NCBI GenBank assembly: GCA_937884735.1
Contig: CAKZYI010000334.1
Coordinates: 1 to 5,977, forward strand
DNA: 5,977 bases
Direction of reading: 5' to 3'
DNA from: an uncultured Pleurocapsa sp.
GTDB lineage: Bacteria; Cyanobacteriota; Cyanobacteriia; Cyanobacteriales; Xenococcaceae
Part shown: piece after piece, positions 1-5,377 of the stretch
Numbering within the stretch: position 1 is the stretch's first letter
Layout of the letters: each line of letters begins with the position of its first letter
Translations under genes and position numbers: made by a program
Notes under the pieces: model-generated
What the model was told of the DNA's origin: nothing
Databases searched by the model: none
What the model saw: the letters and a program-made list of their open reading frames with translations, nothing else

Positions 1-74
1 TATGGCATTTTCTAACCGTTATACTCTTTTGTGAAGATACCAAATGGGTTCTATAAAACGACTAAGCCTGCACA

Positions 75-104
75 GAGCCTTTTGGCTCAAAGTCGCTTTG
101 CGAC
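75..104. repeat. Pair of adjacent short perfect hairpins
   Basis: GAGCC-TTTT-GGCTC (75-88) is followed three bases later by GTCGC-TTT-GCGAC (92-104). Both stems are perfect 5-bp stems, GC-richer than the surrounding DNA. Neither is followed by a T-run, so they are not obvious terminators. They may belong to a dispersed palindromic repeat of the type common between cyanobacterial genes. That is inference, since no second copy is in the window. Confidence 0.5.
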
Positions 105-140
105 GATGGCGCGTAAGTGCAGTACCGTTGGTCAATATAA

Positions 141-169
141 GTGCTACATGAAATGTAGCACCTTTATTT
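141..169 (+). terminator. Probable rho-independent terminator
   Basis: A perfect 9-bp stem, GTGCTACAT (141-149) with ATGTAGCAC (153-161), closes on a GAA triloop and is followed by the T-rich tail CTTTATTT. It would end a + strand transcript entering from the left. Read in reverse, the tail is TTATATT, so it may work in both directions. It would insulate the phn operon from upstream transcription. Confidence 0.6.
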
Positions 170-234
170 CAAGAGTTCTATCCAAGTTTTGATAGTGGGA
201 ATTATTCGGTGCTTAGAATAGTAATTTCTCAAAT

Positions 235-275
235 CTTAACTTATTCATAAATCAAACCTACTGTTGTCTTAATTC
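235..275 (+). promoter_or_regulatory. Possible degenerate Pho box upstream of phnC
   Basis: Cyanobacterial PhoB-type regulators bind 8-bp repeats resembling CTTAACCT at 11-bp spacing. CTTAACTT at 235-242 and CTTAATTC at 268-275 lie exactly 33 bp (three periods) apart. The intervening phased units, CATAAATC at 246 and CCTACTGT at 257, match poorly. A TATTAA at 289-294 could serve as the -10, with the last repeat in the -35 position. Phosphate-starvation control is expected for phosphonate importers, but the site match is weak. Confidence 0.35.
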
Positions 276-320
276 AAATCCTAGAAACTATTAAGTTAGT
301 GTAGTTTTGGGTATTTAGGA

Positions 321-1154
321 TTGACTATTACTAAAGCAGTTAAGGTTGAAACTTTAAATAAGAGTTTTAAAGGAAAGTTAGCCTTGAATGAGGTTAGTTT
401 TGTAGCAAATGAGGGCGAAATGCTGGCTTTGGTAGGTGCTTCTGGCTCTGGTAAATCAACCTTGTTGCGAAATATCAACGGTTTGCATCTTGCAGATAAA
501 GGTACAGTCAACATCTTTGGTACTCCCCTTCAAAGCCAGGGTAAATACCATTCGCGCATTCGTCGCATAAGAAGTCAAGTTGGTTTTATCTTCCAGCAGT
601 TCAATCTAGTTAGTCGCTTGAGTGTTTTGGAAAATGTTCTGATTGGAAATCTAGCTCAGATATCCCTGTCAAGATCGCTTTTTCGCCAATTCTCTAAAAA
701 GGAAAAGACTCAAGCCTTAGCAGCTTTAGAAAGAGTCGGTATTCTCGAACAAGCCTATCAACGTGCTTCTACTTTGTCGGGAGGACAACAACAGCGAGTT
801 GCGATCGCCCGTTGTTTGGTTCAGGGGGCGAAAATTATCCTTGCTGATGAACCGATCGCTTCTCTAGATCCAGAATCCGCTAGAAAGGTAATGGAATTGC
901 TGTGTCAGCTTAATGATGAGGGCATTACCATAATTACTTCTTTGCACCAAGTACAGATGGTACGACGCTATTTTAAACGAGCGATCGCTTTGCGGGATGG
1001 CAGAGTTATGTTTGATGGCGCAGTTAATTTGTTAGATGACCAAAAGCTTACTAGCATCTATGGTTCGGCGGTTGAAGAGTTAGTAACTCGCGGACATGGA
1101 GAGTTTGCCAAAGCTGAAGATTTACTGGTCAAGTCTAAAACCAAAACTCACTAA
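321..1154 (+). CDS. phnC: Phosphonate/phosphite ABC transporter ATP-binding protein PhnC
   Basis: This 277-residue cytoplasmic ATPase would power import of phosphonates or phosphite by the PhnCDE complex. All ABC motifs are present: Walker A G-A-S-G-S-G-K-S (39-46), a Q-loop near F-I-F-Q-Q-F-N (89-95), signature L-S-G-G-Q (152-156), Walker B I-I-L-A-D-E (172-177) and the switch His209 in S-L-H-Q-V. The H-loop followed by I-A-L-R-D-G-R-V-x-F-D-G is typical of PhnC rather than a generic ABC ATPase. The start is TTG at 321: the frame opens at 300 and no ATG or GTG precedes it, while the first internal ATG (420) would remove the strands before Walker A. AGGA touches the start codon, so the ribosome site is weak. 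It is first in the operon, 31 bp before phnD. Substrate is inferred from family only; no C-P lyase or phosphite oxidase gene is in the window. Confidence 0.93.
   Translation: MTITKAVKVETLNKSFKGKLALNEVSFVANEGEMLALVGASGSGKSTLLRNINGLHLADKGTVNIFGTPLQSQGKYHSRIRRIRSQVGFIFQQFNLVSRLSVLENVLIGNLAQISLSRSLFRQFSKKEKTQALAALERVGILEQAYQRASTLSGGQQQRVAIARCLVQGAKIILADEPIASLDPESARKVMELLCQLNDEGITIITSLHQVQMVRRYFKRAIALRDGRVMFDGAVNLLDDQKLTSIYGSAVEELVTRGHGEFAKAEDLLVKSKTKTH
801..808. repeat. HIP1 octamer GCGATCGC (one of six)
   Basis: The highly iterated palindrome of cyanobacterial genomes. Copies are at 801-808, 981-988, 1754-1761, 2397-2404, 4859-4866 and 5126-5133, about one per kilobase. Five lie in genes or gene remnants, and the one at 4859 is at the doubtful 5' end of the small + strand ORF. 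They are the strongest taxonomic marker here. Confidence 0.9.
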
Positions 1155-1185
1155 TTAATTATTCACAATTAATATTATTCAGACA

Positions 1186-2062
1186 ATGAAAAGACGATCT
1201 TTTATAAAAAATACTTCTGTATTTGCTGGCTCTTTAGCAGCAGCCAAATTATTCTCTCAATCTGCTCAAGCACAGGATCTCAAAGAACTTAACTTTGGGA
1301 TTATCTCTACCGAATCCCAAGCCAATCAAAAGCCGATTTGGGAACCTTTCATTTCTGCTATGTCTCAGGAGATTGGTATACCTGTAAAAGCCTTTTATGC
1401 CACTCAATATGCAGGGGTAATTGAAGCCATGCGGTGGTAAATCTTAAGTCGAGGCAAACAAAATTGCTCCTGCAGAAGTCTTCGCGCAAACAGTCAATGA
1501 TGACGGTACAAAAGGCTATTACTCCCACCTAATTATGAATAAAGACCACCCCGATTTGGCAAAGGCTAAAGAAATGGGTGGGGACAAATACGTACTAGAG
1601 AATGCTGCTAATCTCCAGTTTGCCTTTAACGATCCTAACTCCACCTCTGGTTTCTTAGTACCGAGTTATTATGTTTTTGCTCAGAACAATGTCGATCCCA
1701 AAGAAGCTTTTAAACGCCTAATTTTTGCAGGCAATCACGAAGCTACGGCACTGGCGATCGCAAATAACCAAGTAGCTGTAGCCACTAACAACAGCGAATC
1801 TCTCAGCCGTTTGGAGAAGACTAACCCCGACGCGAGAACCAATGTAGAAACTATTTGGACTTCCACTCTTATTCCTAGCGATCCGATCGCCTGGCGTGCA
1901 GACTTACCCGAAGAAATTAAAACTAAGCTTAAGGATTTCTTTTATAACTACAGTGATGAAACCGTACTCGGACCTCTAGCGTGGCAAGGTTTCGATCCTG
2001 CAACCGACGATTTATGGAATCCGATTCGCGAATTGGATGAATATGTGAAAGCTAACGCCTAA
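1186..2062 (+). pseudogene. phnD: Decayed phosphonate/phosphite-binding protein PhnD
   Basis: Periplasmic substrate-binding subunit of the PhnCDE importer, disrupted twice. The first 84 codons are good: a twin-arginine signal (K-R-R-S-F-I-K), a hydrophobic stretch and an A-Q-A cleavage site, then mature sequence to E-A-M-R-W and TAA at 1438-1440. The remaining homology is in another frame. It starts at GGT GGT AAA TCT (1433), meets TAA at 1445-1447 where the family has a residue between G-G-K-S and V-E-A, and then runs open from 1448 to the stop at 2060-2062. Nine residues, corresponding to F-x-x-V-x-x-A-W-Y of PhnD proteins, are missing. Restoring 29 bp gives exactly 302 codons including the stop, the normal PhnD size. 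The second part keeps the ligand-site S-T-S-G (1640-1651) and the A-T-N-N region. An ATG at 1535 could start a 175-residue piece, but without the signal peptide or first lobe it should not work. Confidence 0.93.
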
Positions 2063-2065
2063 ACT

Positions 2066-2121
2066 ACATTAAACATTGAACATTAAAGCTGGTAAATGAT
2101 AAATGGTAAATGATAAATGTA
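2066..2121. repeat. Heptanucleotide tandem repeats before phnE
   Basis: Two short arrays lie side by side. Three units of ACATTRA occupy 2066-2086. Four units of the type AAATGRT occupy 2094-2121 (AAATGAT, AAATGGT, AAATGAT, AAATGTA), so GGTAAATGATAAAT appears twice in tandem (2091-2118). Seven-base intergenic repeats (STRR type) are a known feature of several cyanobacterial genomes. The array contains the ATG at 2103, which makes that codon a poor candidate for the phnE start. Confidence 0.75.
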
Positions 2122-2927
2122 TAAATGGAGGCGCGTCTGTTGAAGTAGTACAGATGCTAGCAAAAGAAAATAAGCGAGTAACCACAGGAAGAGTTTTATT
2201 GCTAGTTGCTACTATTGCTGTTTTAATCTTTTCCTACATTCAAAGCGAACTAGATTTTCCTGTATTGCTTCAACGAGGGGGAAACATGGTGGAGTATACC
2301 AAGTCTTATTTTCCTCCTGACTTTTCTTACTGGAAAACTTATTTAGAAGATACCTTGATAACTATTTCGATGGGGGTTTGGGGGACTTTACTAGCTGCGA
2401 TCGCGGCAATTCCTCTATCTATTCTGGCTTCAGAAAATGTCTGTCCCGTGTGGATTGTTCAGCCTGTTAGAAGGCTATTAGACGCAATGCGGGCAATTAA
2501 TGAAATTGTTTTTGCTTTGGTGTTTGTTGTGGCGGTTGGTTTAGGTCCTTTTGCGGGAGTTATGGCACTATTTATTCATACTGCGGGTGCGTTGGGTAAA
2601 TTATTTTCCGAGGCGGTAGAGGCGATCGAACCTGGACAAGTTGAAGGGGTAAGGGCGACAGGGGCGAGTAAGATACAGGAGGTCATCTTTGGGATTATTC
2701 CTCAAGTAATTCCCCTGTGGACTTCTTTTGCTTTATATCGTTTTGAATCTAACGTGCGTGCTGCTTCGGTATTGGGTATCGTTGGTGCGGGAGGAATTGG
2801 CGTATCTCTCTATCAAAGCTTTCAGTCGTTTGACTATGGTAAAGTTTGCGCTATTTTAATTATTTTGATTTTGGCTACTACTATCATTGATACGATTTCG
2901 GCGAAGCTGCGTAATTGGTTGGTTTAA
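2103..2927 (+). CDS. phnE: Phosphonate/phosphite ABC transporter permease PhnE
   Basis: Inner-membrane permease of the PhnCDE importer, 274 residues from the first ATG. Hydrophobic segments lie around 30-46, 84-108, 131-165, a weaker one near 196-212, and 248-266. The permease coupling (EAA) loop is clear at 170-200, E-A-V-E-A-I-E-P-G-Q-V-E-G-V-R-A-T-G-A ending in I-I-P-Q, where PhnC would dock. G-P-F-A-G-V-M-A-L-F and L-G-I-V-G-A-G-G-I-G are typical of PhnE. The ATG at 2103 lies in a heptanucleotide repeat and gives 17 residues unlike the family. ATG at 2154 (Met18) better matches usual PhnE starts, giving 257 residues. GGAGG at 2127-2131 is too far from 2154 to be a standard ribosome site, so the start is unsettled. 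The frame is intact although phnD, just upstream, is broken. It may still serve with a PhnD encoded elsewhere, or be at an early stage of decay. Confidence 0.92.
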   Translation: MVNDKCINGGASVEVVQMLAKENKRVTTGRVLLLVATIAVLIFSYIQSELDFPVLLQRGGNMVEYTKSYFPPDFSYWKTYLEDTLITISMGVWGTLLAAIAAIPLSILASENVCPVWIVQPVRRLLDAMRAINEIVFALVFVVAVGLGPFAGVMALFIHTAGALGKLFSEAVEAIEPGQVEGVRATGASKIQEVIFGIIPQVIPLWTSFALYRFESNVRAASVLGIVGAGGIGVSLYQSFQSFDYGKVCAILIILILATTIIDTISAKLRNWLV

Positions 2928-2930
2928 GCA

Positions 2931-2958
2931 ATGGACAATGGATAATTGACAATTGACA
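2931..2958. repeat. Heptanucleotide tandem repeat after phnE
   Basis: Four consecutive seven-base units of the form ATKGAYA: ATGGACA, ATGGATA, ATTGACA and ATTGACA. They fill much of the 66-bp gap between the convergent phnE and the membrane-protein gene on the other strand. This is a typical cyanobacterial STRR-type array. No convincing terminator hairpin is visible in the gap. Confidence 0.8.
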
Positions 2959-2993
2959 ATGAGGTTGGAGAGGGTACGGGCGATCATTGAAAT

Positions 2994-3569
2994 TTAATTT
3001 ATTTTGCTGTTAAACAAAGAAGTTATGTTGGCTAATTCTGCGCTGTCGATCGCTCTTTTGGGAATTATCATCTTAACTTGACTGCCATGAAGCAGATAAA
3101 TCTGTTTGTTTTCTTGGAAATGGGAAAAATCTTGCCTTTGCATAGATCGCCGATGATTCTCGGAAACTAACTCTATGAGATCGCTGTTAATATTTAAAGT
3201 CTTTGGCTCTTGTTGCATAAAATTTTTGCGATATTTTCTAGCAATTATCCAACGTGACAGAAGATTGTATTTAGGAGTTACATTAAAACTAAGTATAAAA
3301 GCAAGCAGAAAATTCCAGATTGCAGAAGCTAAATTGTTTGTAACTATCTCATCACTTACAAAAAGCTCCTTTAAATAAGAGATAATCGCTAAATCTTCTG
3401 GCTCAATTTTTGTTAAATCTACTATACCAAGAGCAATAAAAAAGATAACAAATAAAATATAAATCCAGGAGCCATAAAAACTATTTTTGGTTGATGTTTG
3501 AGAGAGGTGCTTTGCTTCAACTATGTCGCCAATAGTAAATGAATACTTTAGTTGCTTGTTTTCAGTCAT
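2994..3569 (-). CDS. YcxB-like small membrane protein (downstream copy)
   Basis: A 191-residue protein of unknown function. The order is a short polar N-terminal segment, two membrane helices (about 33-51 and 80-97) and a basic linker (R-K-Y-R-K, 111-115). A cytoplasmic-type tail carries the pattern seen at the end of YcxB-family proteins: a strand-rich stretch (127-160), then M-I-I-P-K-R-A-I (167-174) and a final helix. The resemblance to YcxB is judged by eye from layout and the I-I-P-K-R-A motif. It starts at ATG 3569, two bases after the stop of the upstream paralogue, so the pair is surely one transcript. No Shine-Dalgarno sequence is visible; translation may be coupled to the upstream gene. 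It converges with phnE. Confidence 0.8.
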   Translation of the reverse strand: MTENKQLKYSFTIGDIVEAKHLSQTSTKNSFYGSWIYILFVIFFIALGIVDLTKIEPEDLAIISYLKELFVSDEIVTNNLASAIWNFLLAFILSFNVTPKYNLLSRWIIARKYRKNFMQQEPKTLNINSDLIELVSENHRRSMQRQDFSHFQENKQIYLLHGSQVKMIIPKRAIDSAELANITSLFNSKIN

Positions 3570-3571
3570 TT

Positions 3572-4132
3572 TTATTTATTATTCGATCTATCTATCCCAT
3601 ATTGTTTTAGCAGATTTTTTAACTCGATTATTTCTTCTGTGCCGATGAAAACTCTATTAGGAATATATAAAGGAGAATCTAGATTAAAAAACCATAATAA
3701 AAAGCCTTTTTCTCCCTCAAAGTATGCTTTTAAAGATTTCCAAGTCCAAGATAACTCTGTGAATTCTGTGGCAAAGGTAAATCCTTGCGCGCTGGTAGCT
3801 ATCCTGCGCCCCTCTTCTTGTTTATTTTCTTTTTTCCATTGCTTTTCTATATTTTTATTATAAAATCTAAGCAAGAATTTATAACTAGAAATTAAATAAA
3901 AAAGACCACTTAGCAAGATAAAAATAATACCAATAACTATTGCTAAGGTCGAATCAGGATCGGTTTTATCTATAATTCCAGCAGCTATCATATATAGTCC
4001 GTATACTATAAAAAAAACAGTTAATCCAAATCTAAATACCCATCTAAACCAAGACTGATTAAAACTCCATTCGCGATAAGTTTCTTGATTTTCCAGAGTA
4101 TCCTGTAATGTAAGATTATATTTAACTTCCAT
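3572..4132 (-). CDS. YcxB-like small membrane protein (upstream copy)
   Basis: A 186-residue protein with the same plan as its downstream neighbour. It has a charged N-terminus, membrane helices at about 32-53 and 62-84, a very polar linker (E-K-Q-W-K-K-E-N-K-Q, 96-105) and a tail with S-W-T-W-K-S-L-K-A-Y (128-137) and Y-I-P-N-R-V-F (156-162). The W-x-x-hydrophobic strand followed by I-P-x-R is the YcxB-type signature; here I-P-N-R replaces the neighbour's I-P-K-R. Overall identity between the two looks low, so this is an old duplication or a heteromeric pair rather than a recent copy. The role is unknown. The ATG at 4132 has no clear ribosome site. The gene lies 74 bp after the antitoxin gene and may be co-transcribed with it. 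Confidence 0.8.
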   Translation of the reverse strand: MEVKYNLTLQDTLENQETYREWSFNQSWFRWVFRFGLTVFFIVYGLYMIAAGIIDKTDPDSTLAIVIGIIFILLSGLFYLISSYKFLLRFYNKNIEKQWKKENKQEEGRRIATSAQGFTFATEFTELSWTWKSLKAYFEGEKGFLLWFFNLDSPLYIPNRVFIGTEEIIELKNLLKQYGIDRSNNK

Positions 4133-4206
4133 TATTTTGTTTTTTGAAAGGTATCAATTATTCATTTGCGTTCGTATTATTAAGATTACTAAATCAAAAA
4201 AAGATA

Positions 4207-4506
4207 TTAATCAGCTTCCATCGGTATAAAATTAATTTCTATTTTGTAACCAACCGCATCGGCATATTGCTCAATTGTCGAAAGCCTGGGAGAAGAAGGC
4301 GAATTAGCACTTTCTAGGCGAGAAATATTACTCTTCTTCGTATTTAGTTTCTCTGCCAGTTCCTCTTGAGTCAATCCTGCTTTTGTTCTCAAAGCAATTA
4401 GTTGTTTGCGTAATTTATATACGGGAGTGAGAGCTTCGTATTCTTTTTTGACTTCGCTATTTGCCAAAGCCTTTTTTTTAAATTCTGCCAATGTGGGACG
4501 AGTCAC
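4207..4506 (-). CDS. higA: HigA-type antitoxin, XRE-family helix-turn-helix protein
   Basis: A 99-residue DNA-binding protein that would neutralise a HigB/DUF891-type toxin and repress its own operon. The helix-turn-helix spans about 34-85, with L-R-T-K-A-G-L-T-Q-E-E-L-A-E-K-L (39-54) as the first two helices and K-K-S-N-I-S-R-L-E (57-65) as the recognition helix. The N-terminal T-L-A-E-F-K-K-K-A-L resembles antitoxins of this group. The start is GTG at 4506: it overlaps the stop of the upstream toxin frame (GTGA) and has a perfect AAGGAGG (4514-4520) seven bases before it. This toxin-first order and overlap are standard for HigBA. The frame is intact although the toxin is broken. It may now act only as a repressor, or protect against related toxins. 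The symbol is family-level. Confidence 0.85.
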   Translation of the reverse strand: MTRPTLAEFKKKALANSEVKKEYEALTPVYKLRKQLIALRTKAGLTQEELAEKLNTKKSNISRLESANSPSSPRLSTIEQYADAVGYKIEINFIPMEAD

Positions 4507-4784
4507 TTTTTTACCTCCTTCATTCTTTTCTTTGCCAAATCTAACTCTCTTTTTGGAGTCTTCTGCGATTTTTTGATAGAGGAGTGGAGAATTACAATTT
4601 CTTTTCCTTTTGCTCTAATCTGAGACAAACCGCCACCCATAGAAGCGACATAAGGTTTACCTATAGTTACTCAAAAATCCTCTATCATTTCCAAAATATG
4701 CAGAAAGTTGGCAAGTATGTCAGGAGGAAAGTTCAAAGTCTTTTGCTCTACCTTTTGATTGTAAAAAGTAATTTTCCACTTCAT
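4503..4784 (-). pseudogene. higB: Degraded HigB-type (DUF891/RelE-like) toxin
   Basis: Found by reading the - strand through a stop. ATG at 4784 opens M-K-W-K-I-T-F-Y-N-Q, typical of phage Gp49-like/HigB toxins, which act as ribosome-dependent mRNA endonucleases. After M-I-E-D-F a TGA (4671-4673, codon 38) interrupts the frame where relatives often have Gly. The same frame then continues with I-G-K-P-Y-V, G-G-L-S-Q-I-R-A-K-G-K-E and I-V-I-L-H-S-S-I-K-K-S-Q-K-T-P-K, family hallmarks, and ends in K-K-TGA overlapping the antitoxin start. Between G-K-E and I-V-I-L-H (about 4598/4599) the family normally has about 14 more residues, including the central R-x-x-Y/F strand. The total is 93 codons against roughly 105-110 usual. 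Two lesions make an active toxin unlikely. Only a 37-residue peptide could be made from the first ATG. Confidence 0.85.
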
Positions 4785-4792
4785 AGCCACAG

Positions 4793-4810
4793 GTTATCAA
4801 ATTTGATAAC
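4793..4810. promoter_or_regulatory. Perfect 18-bp palindrome, likely HigA operator
   Basis: GTTATCAAATTTGATAAC is fully self-complementary and ends eight bases before the toxin ATG at 4784. HigA-type antitoxins repress their own promoters through palindromes of this kind, so this is the best operator candidate. It also lies in the divergent region before the small + strand ORF. No unambiguous -35/-10 pair can be assigned. Confidence 0.6.
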
Positions 4811-4882
4811 TTATTGTCCACAAAGTTATTTTATTGTTAACTTTTCAATTACTGTAATGCGATCGCTTTAGATAACTGGTAT

Positions 4883-5089
4883 TTGACTGATAAAGTCGGT
4901 CGCAAATACGTCCTTAGTGGTACTTTAGCAGCAGCAGAAACCAGACGCGATCAGGTCAGAACTTCTAGTCCTCAATCAATGCAGCTAGGTAATTCTGGTG
5001 GTCGTGTCATTCTCTATCAACCAGATGGAGAAATAGAGGCTTCTATTTTCTATCGCCGAGTCGATAAAGGAGAAACTATTACTTTCTAA
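4883..5089 (+). CDS. Small hypothetical protein, 5' end uncertain
   Basis: A 68-residue ORF if started at TTG 4883, for which no ribosome site is visible. The same frame is open without ATG or GTG back to 4841 (stop at 4838-4840). The extra residues N-A-I-A-L-D-N-W-Y run smoothly into L-T-D-K-V-G-R-K-Y-V-L-S-G. That N-W-Y-L-x-x-x-V-x-x-x-x-x-L-S-G layout, followed by V-R-T-S-S and a strand-rich tail (G-R-V-I-L-Y-Q), recalls small hypothetical proteins of cyanobacteria, from memory only. A normal start may therefore have been lost or shifted: an ATG at 4857 is present but in the wrong frame and meets TAG four codons later. No membrane helix or signal peptide is seen. The stop overlaps the next gene's stop tail to tail. 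Function unknown. Confidence 0.5.
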   Translation: MTDKVGRKYVLSGTLAAAETRRDQVRTSSPQSMQLGNSGGRVILYQPDGEIEASIFYRRVDKGETITF

Positions 5090-5316
5090 TCTTTGTTTTC
5101 TGTCTGAGAACGAGATGTTAAAAAAGCGATCGCCTCACGTTCGTTTAATTTTATTTGAGGTACATTTTTAACACTTAAAATCCAACGAGATTCTATGTAG
5201 GTTAATATCCAGCCTTGAGATGGTTTTAGAGATAAAATCTGACAATAGTTTTTTTCATTTATTCGAGCAGTAAAACCCAAACCTTTTGCTATTTTTAATA
5301 TTTTTTTTTCTATCAA
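5086..5316 (-). CDS. Small hypothetical protein
   Basis: A 76-residue ORF of unknown function beginning at TTG 5316, with no clear ribosome site. In-frame codons before the TTG read A-E-Q after a TAG, and E-Q-L-I-E-K-K-I-L would be a natural helix start, so the N-terminus may once have been longer. The protein is basic and soluble. It has an N-terminal helix, G-F-x-A-R-I-N, and a C-terminal half R-W-I-L-S-V-K-N-V-P-Q followed by E-R-E-A-I-A-F-L that looks like a strand and a helix. It lies 61 bp after the 67-residue gene on the same strand and may share its transcript. Its TAG overlaps by four bases the stop of the convergent ORF. Confidence 0.55.
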   Translation of the reverse strand: MIEKKILKIAKGLGFTARINEKNYCQILSLKPSQGWILTYIESRWILSVKNVPQIKLNEREAIAFLTSRSQTENKD

Positions 5317-5328
5317 CTGTTCTGCCTA

Positions 5329-5370
5329 ATTTTTAACCTAAGCTTGATTTTGTTAATTTATTTTTAACCT
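5329..5370. repeat. 11-bp direct repeat between two small genes
   Basis: ATTTTTAACCT occurs at 5329-5339 and again at 5360-5370, 31 bp apart, in the 61-bp gap upstream of the 76-residue ORF. Each copy contains TTTAACCT, which fits the degenerate cyanobacterial Pho-repeat consensus, but 31 bp is not a multiple of the 11-bp spacing. In such AT-rich DNA it could be chance. Confidence 0.35.
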
Positions 5371-5377
5371 TGTATTT

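Larger units (their letters stand above)
1..320. other. Gene-free leader upstream of phnC
   Basis: No gene can be supported here. All three forward frames have a stop by about position 56. One frame is open from the left edge to a TAA at 54-56 and could be the last 17 codons of an upstream + strand gene, but nothing in it is recognisable. The stretch holds two small GC-rich hairpins (75-104), a terminator-like hairpin (141-169) and a possible Pho box (235-275). A TATTAA at 289-294 is a candidate -10 for phnC. A weaker alternative is TTGATA (189-194) with TAGAAT (214-219), whose 19-nt spacing is not ideal. Confidence 0.6.

Noticed and set aside
1..56. Tail of an upstream gene
   Set aside because: One frame is open to 54-56, but 17 codons with no recognisable motif cannot be distinguished from chance.
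296..514. 72-codon open frame on the - strand
   Set aside because: It lies within the start of phnC on the opposite strand and has no independent protein-like features.
1154..1173. ATTAATT/AATTAAT inverted repeat between phnC and phnD
   Set aside because: A short AT-only stem within an operon, expected by chance in this composition.
1433..1450. Programmed frameshift or readthrough in phnD
   Set aside because: A shift would still meet TAA at 1445, and nothing can supply the nine missing residues. No slippery site with a following structure is apparent.
2091..2121. CRISPR-like repeat
   Set aside because: The units are seven bases long with no unique spacers and there are no cas genes, so it is a simple tandem repeat.
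3175..3863. Two + strand open frames (3175-3378 and 3552-3863)
   Set aside because: Both are antisense to the two membrane-protein genes, which have clear helices and family motifs.
4584..4871. 95-codon + strand open frame
   Set aside because: It is antisense to the toxin pseudogene, whose - strand reading gives clear HigB homology. It also crosses the operator palindrome.
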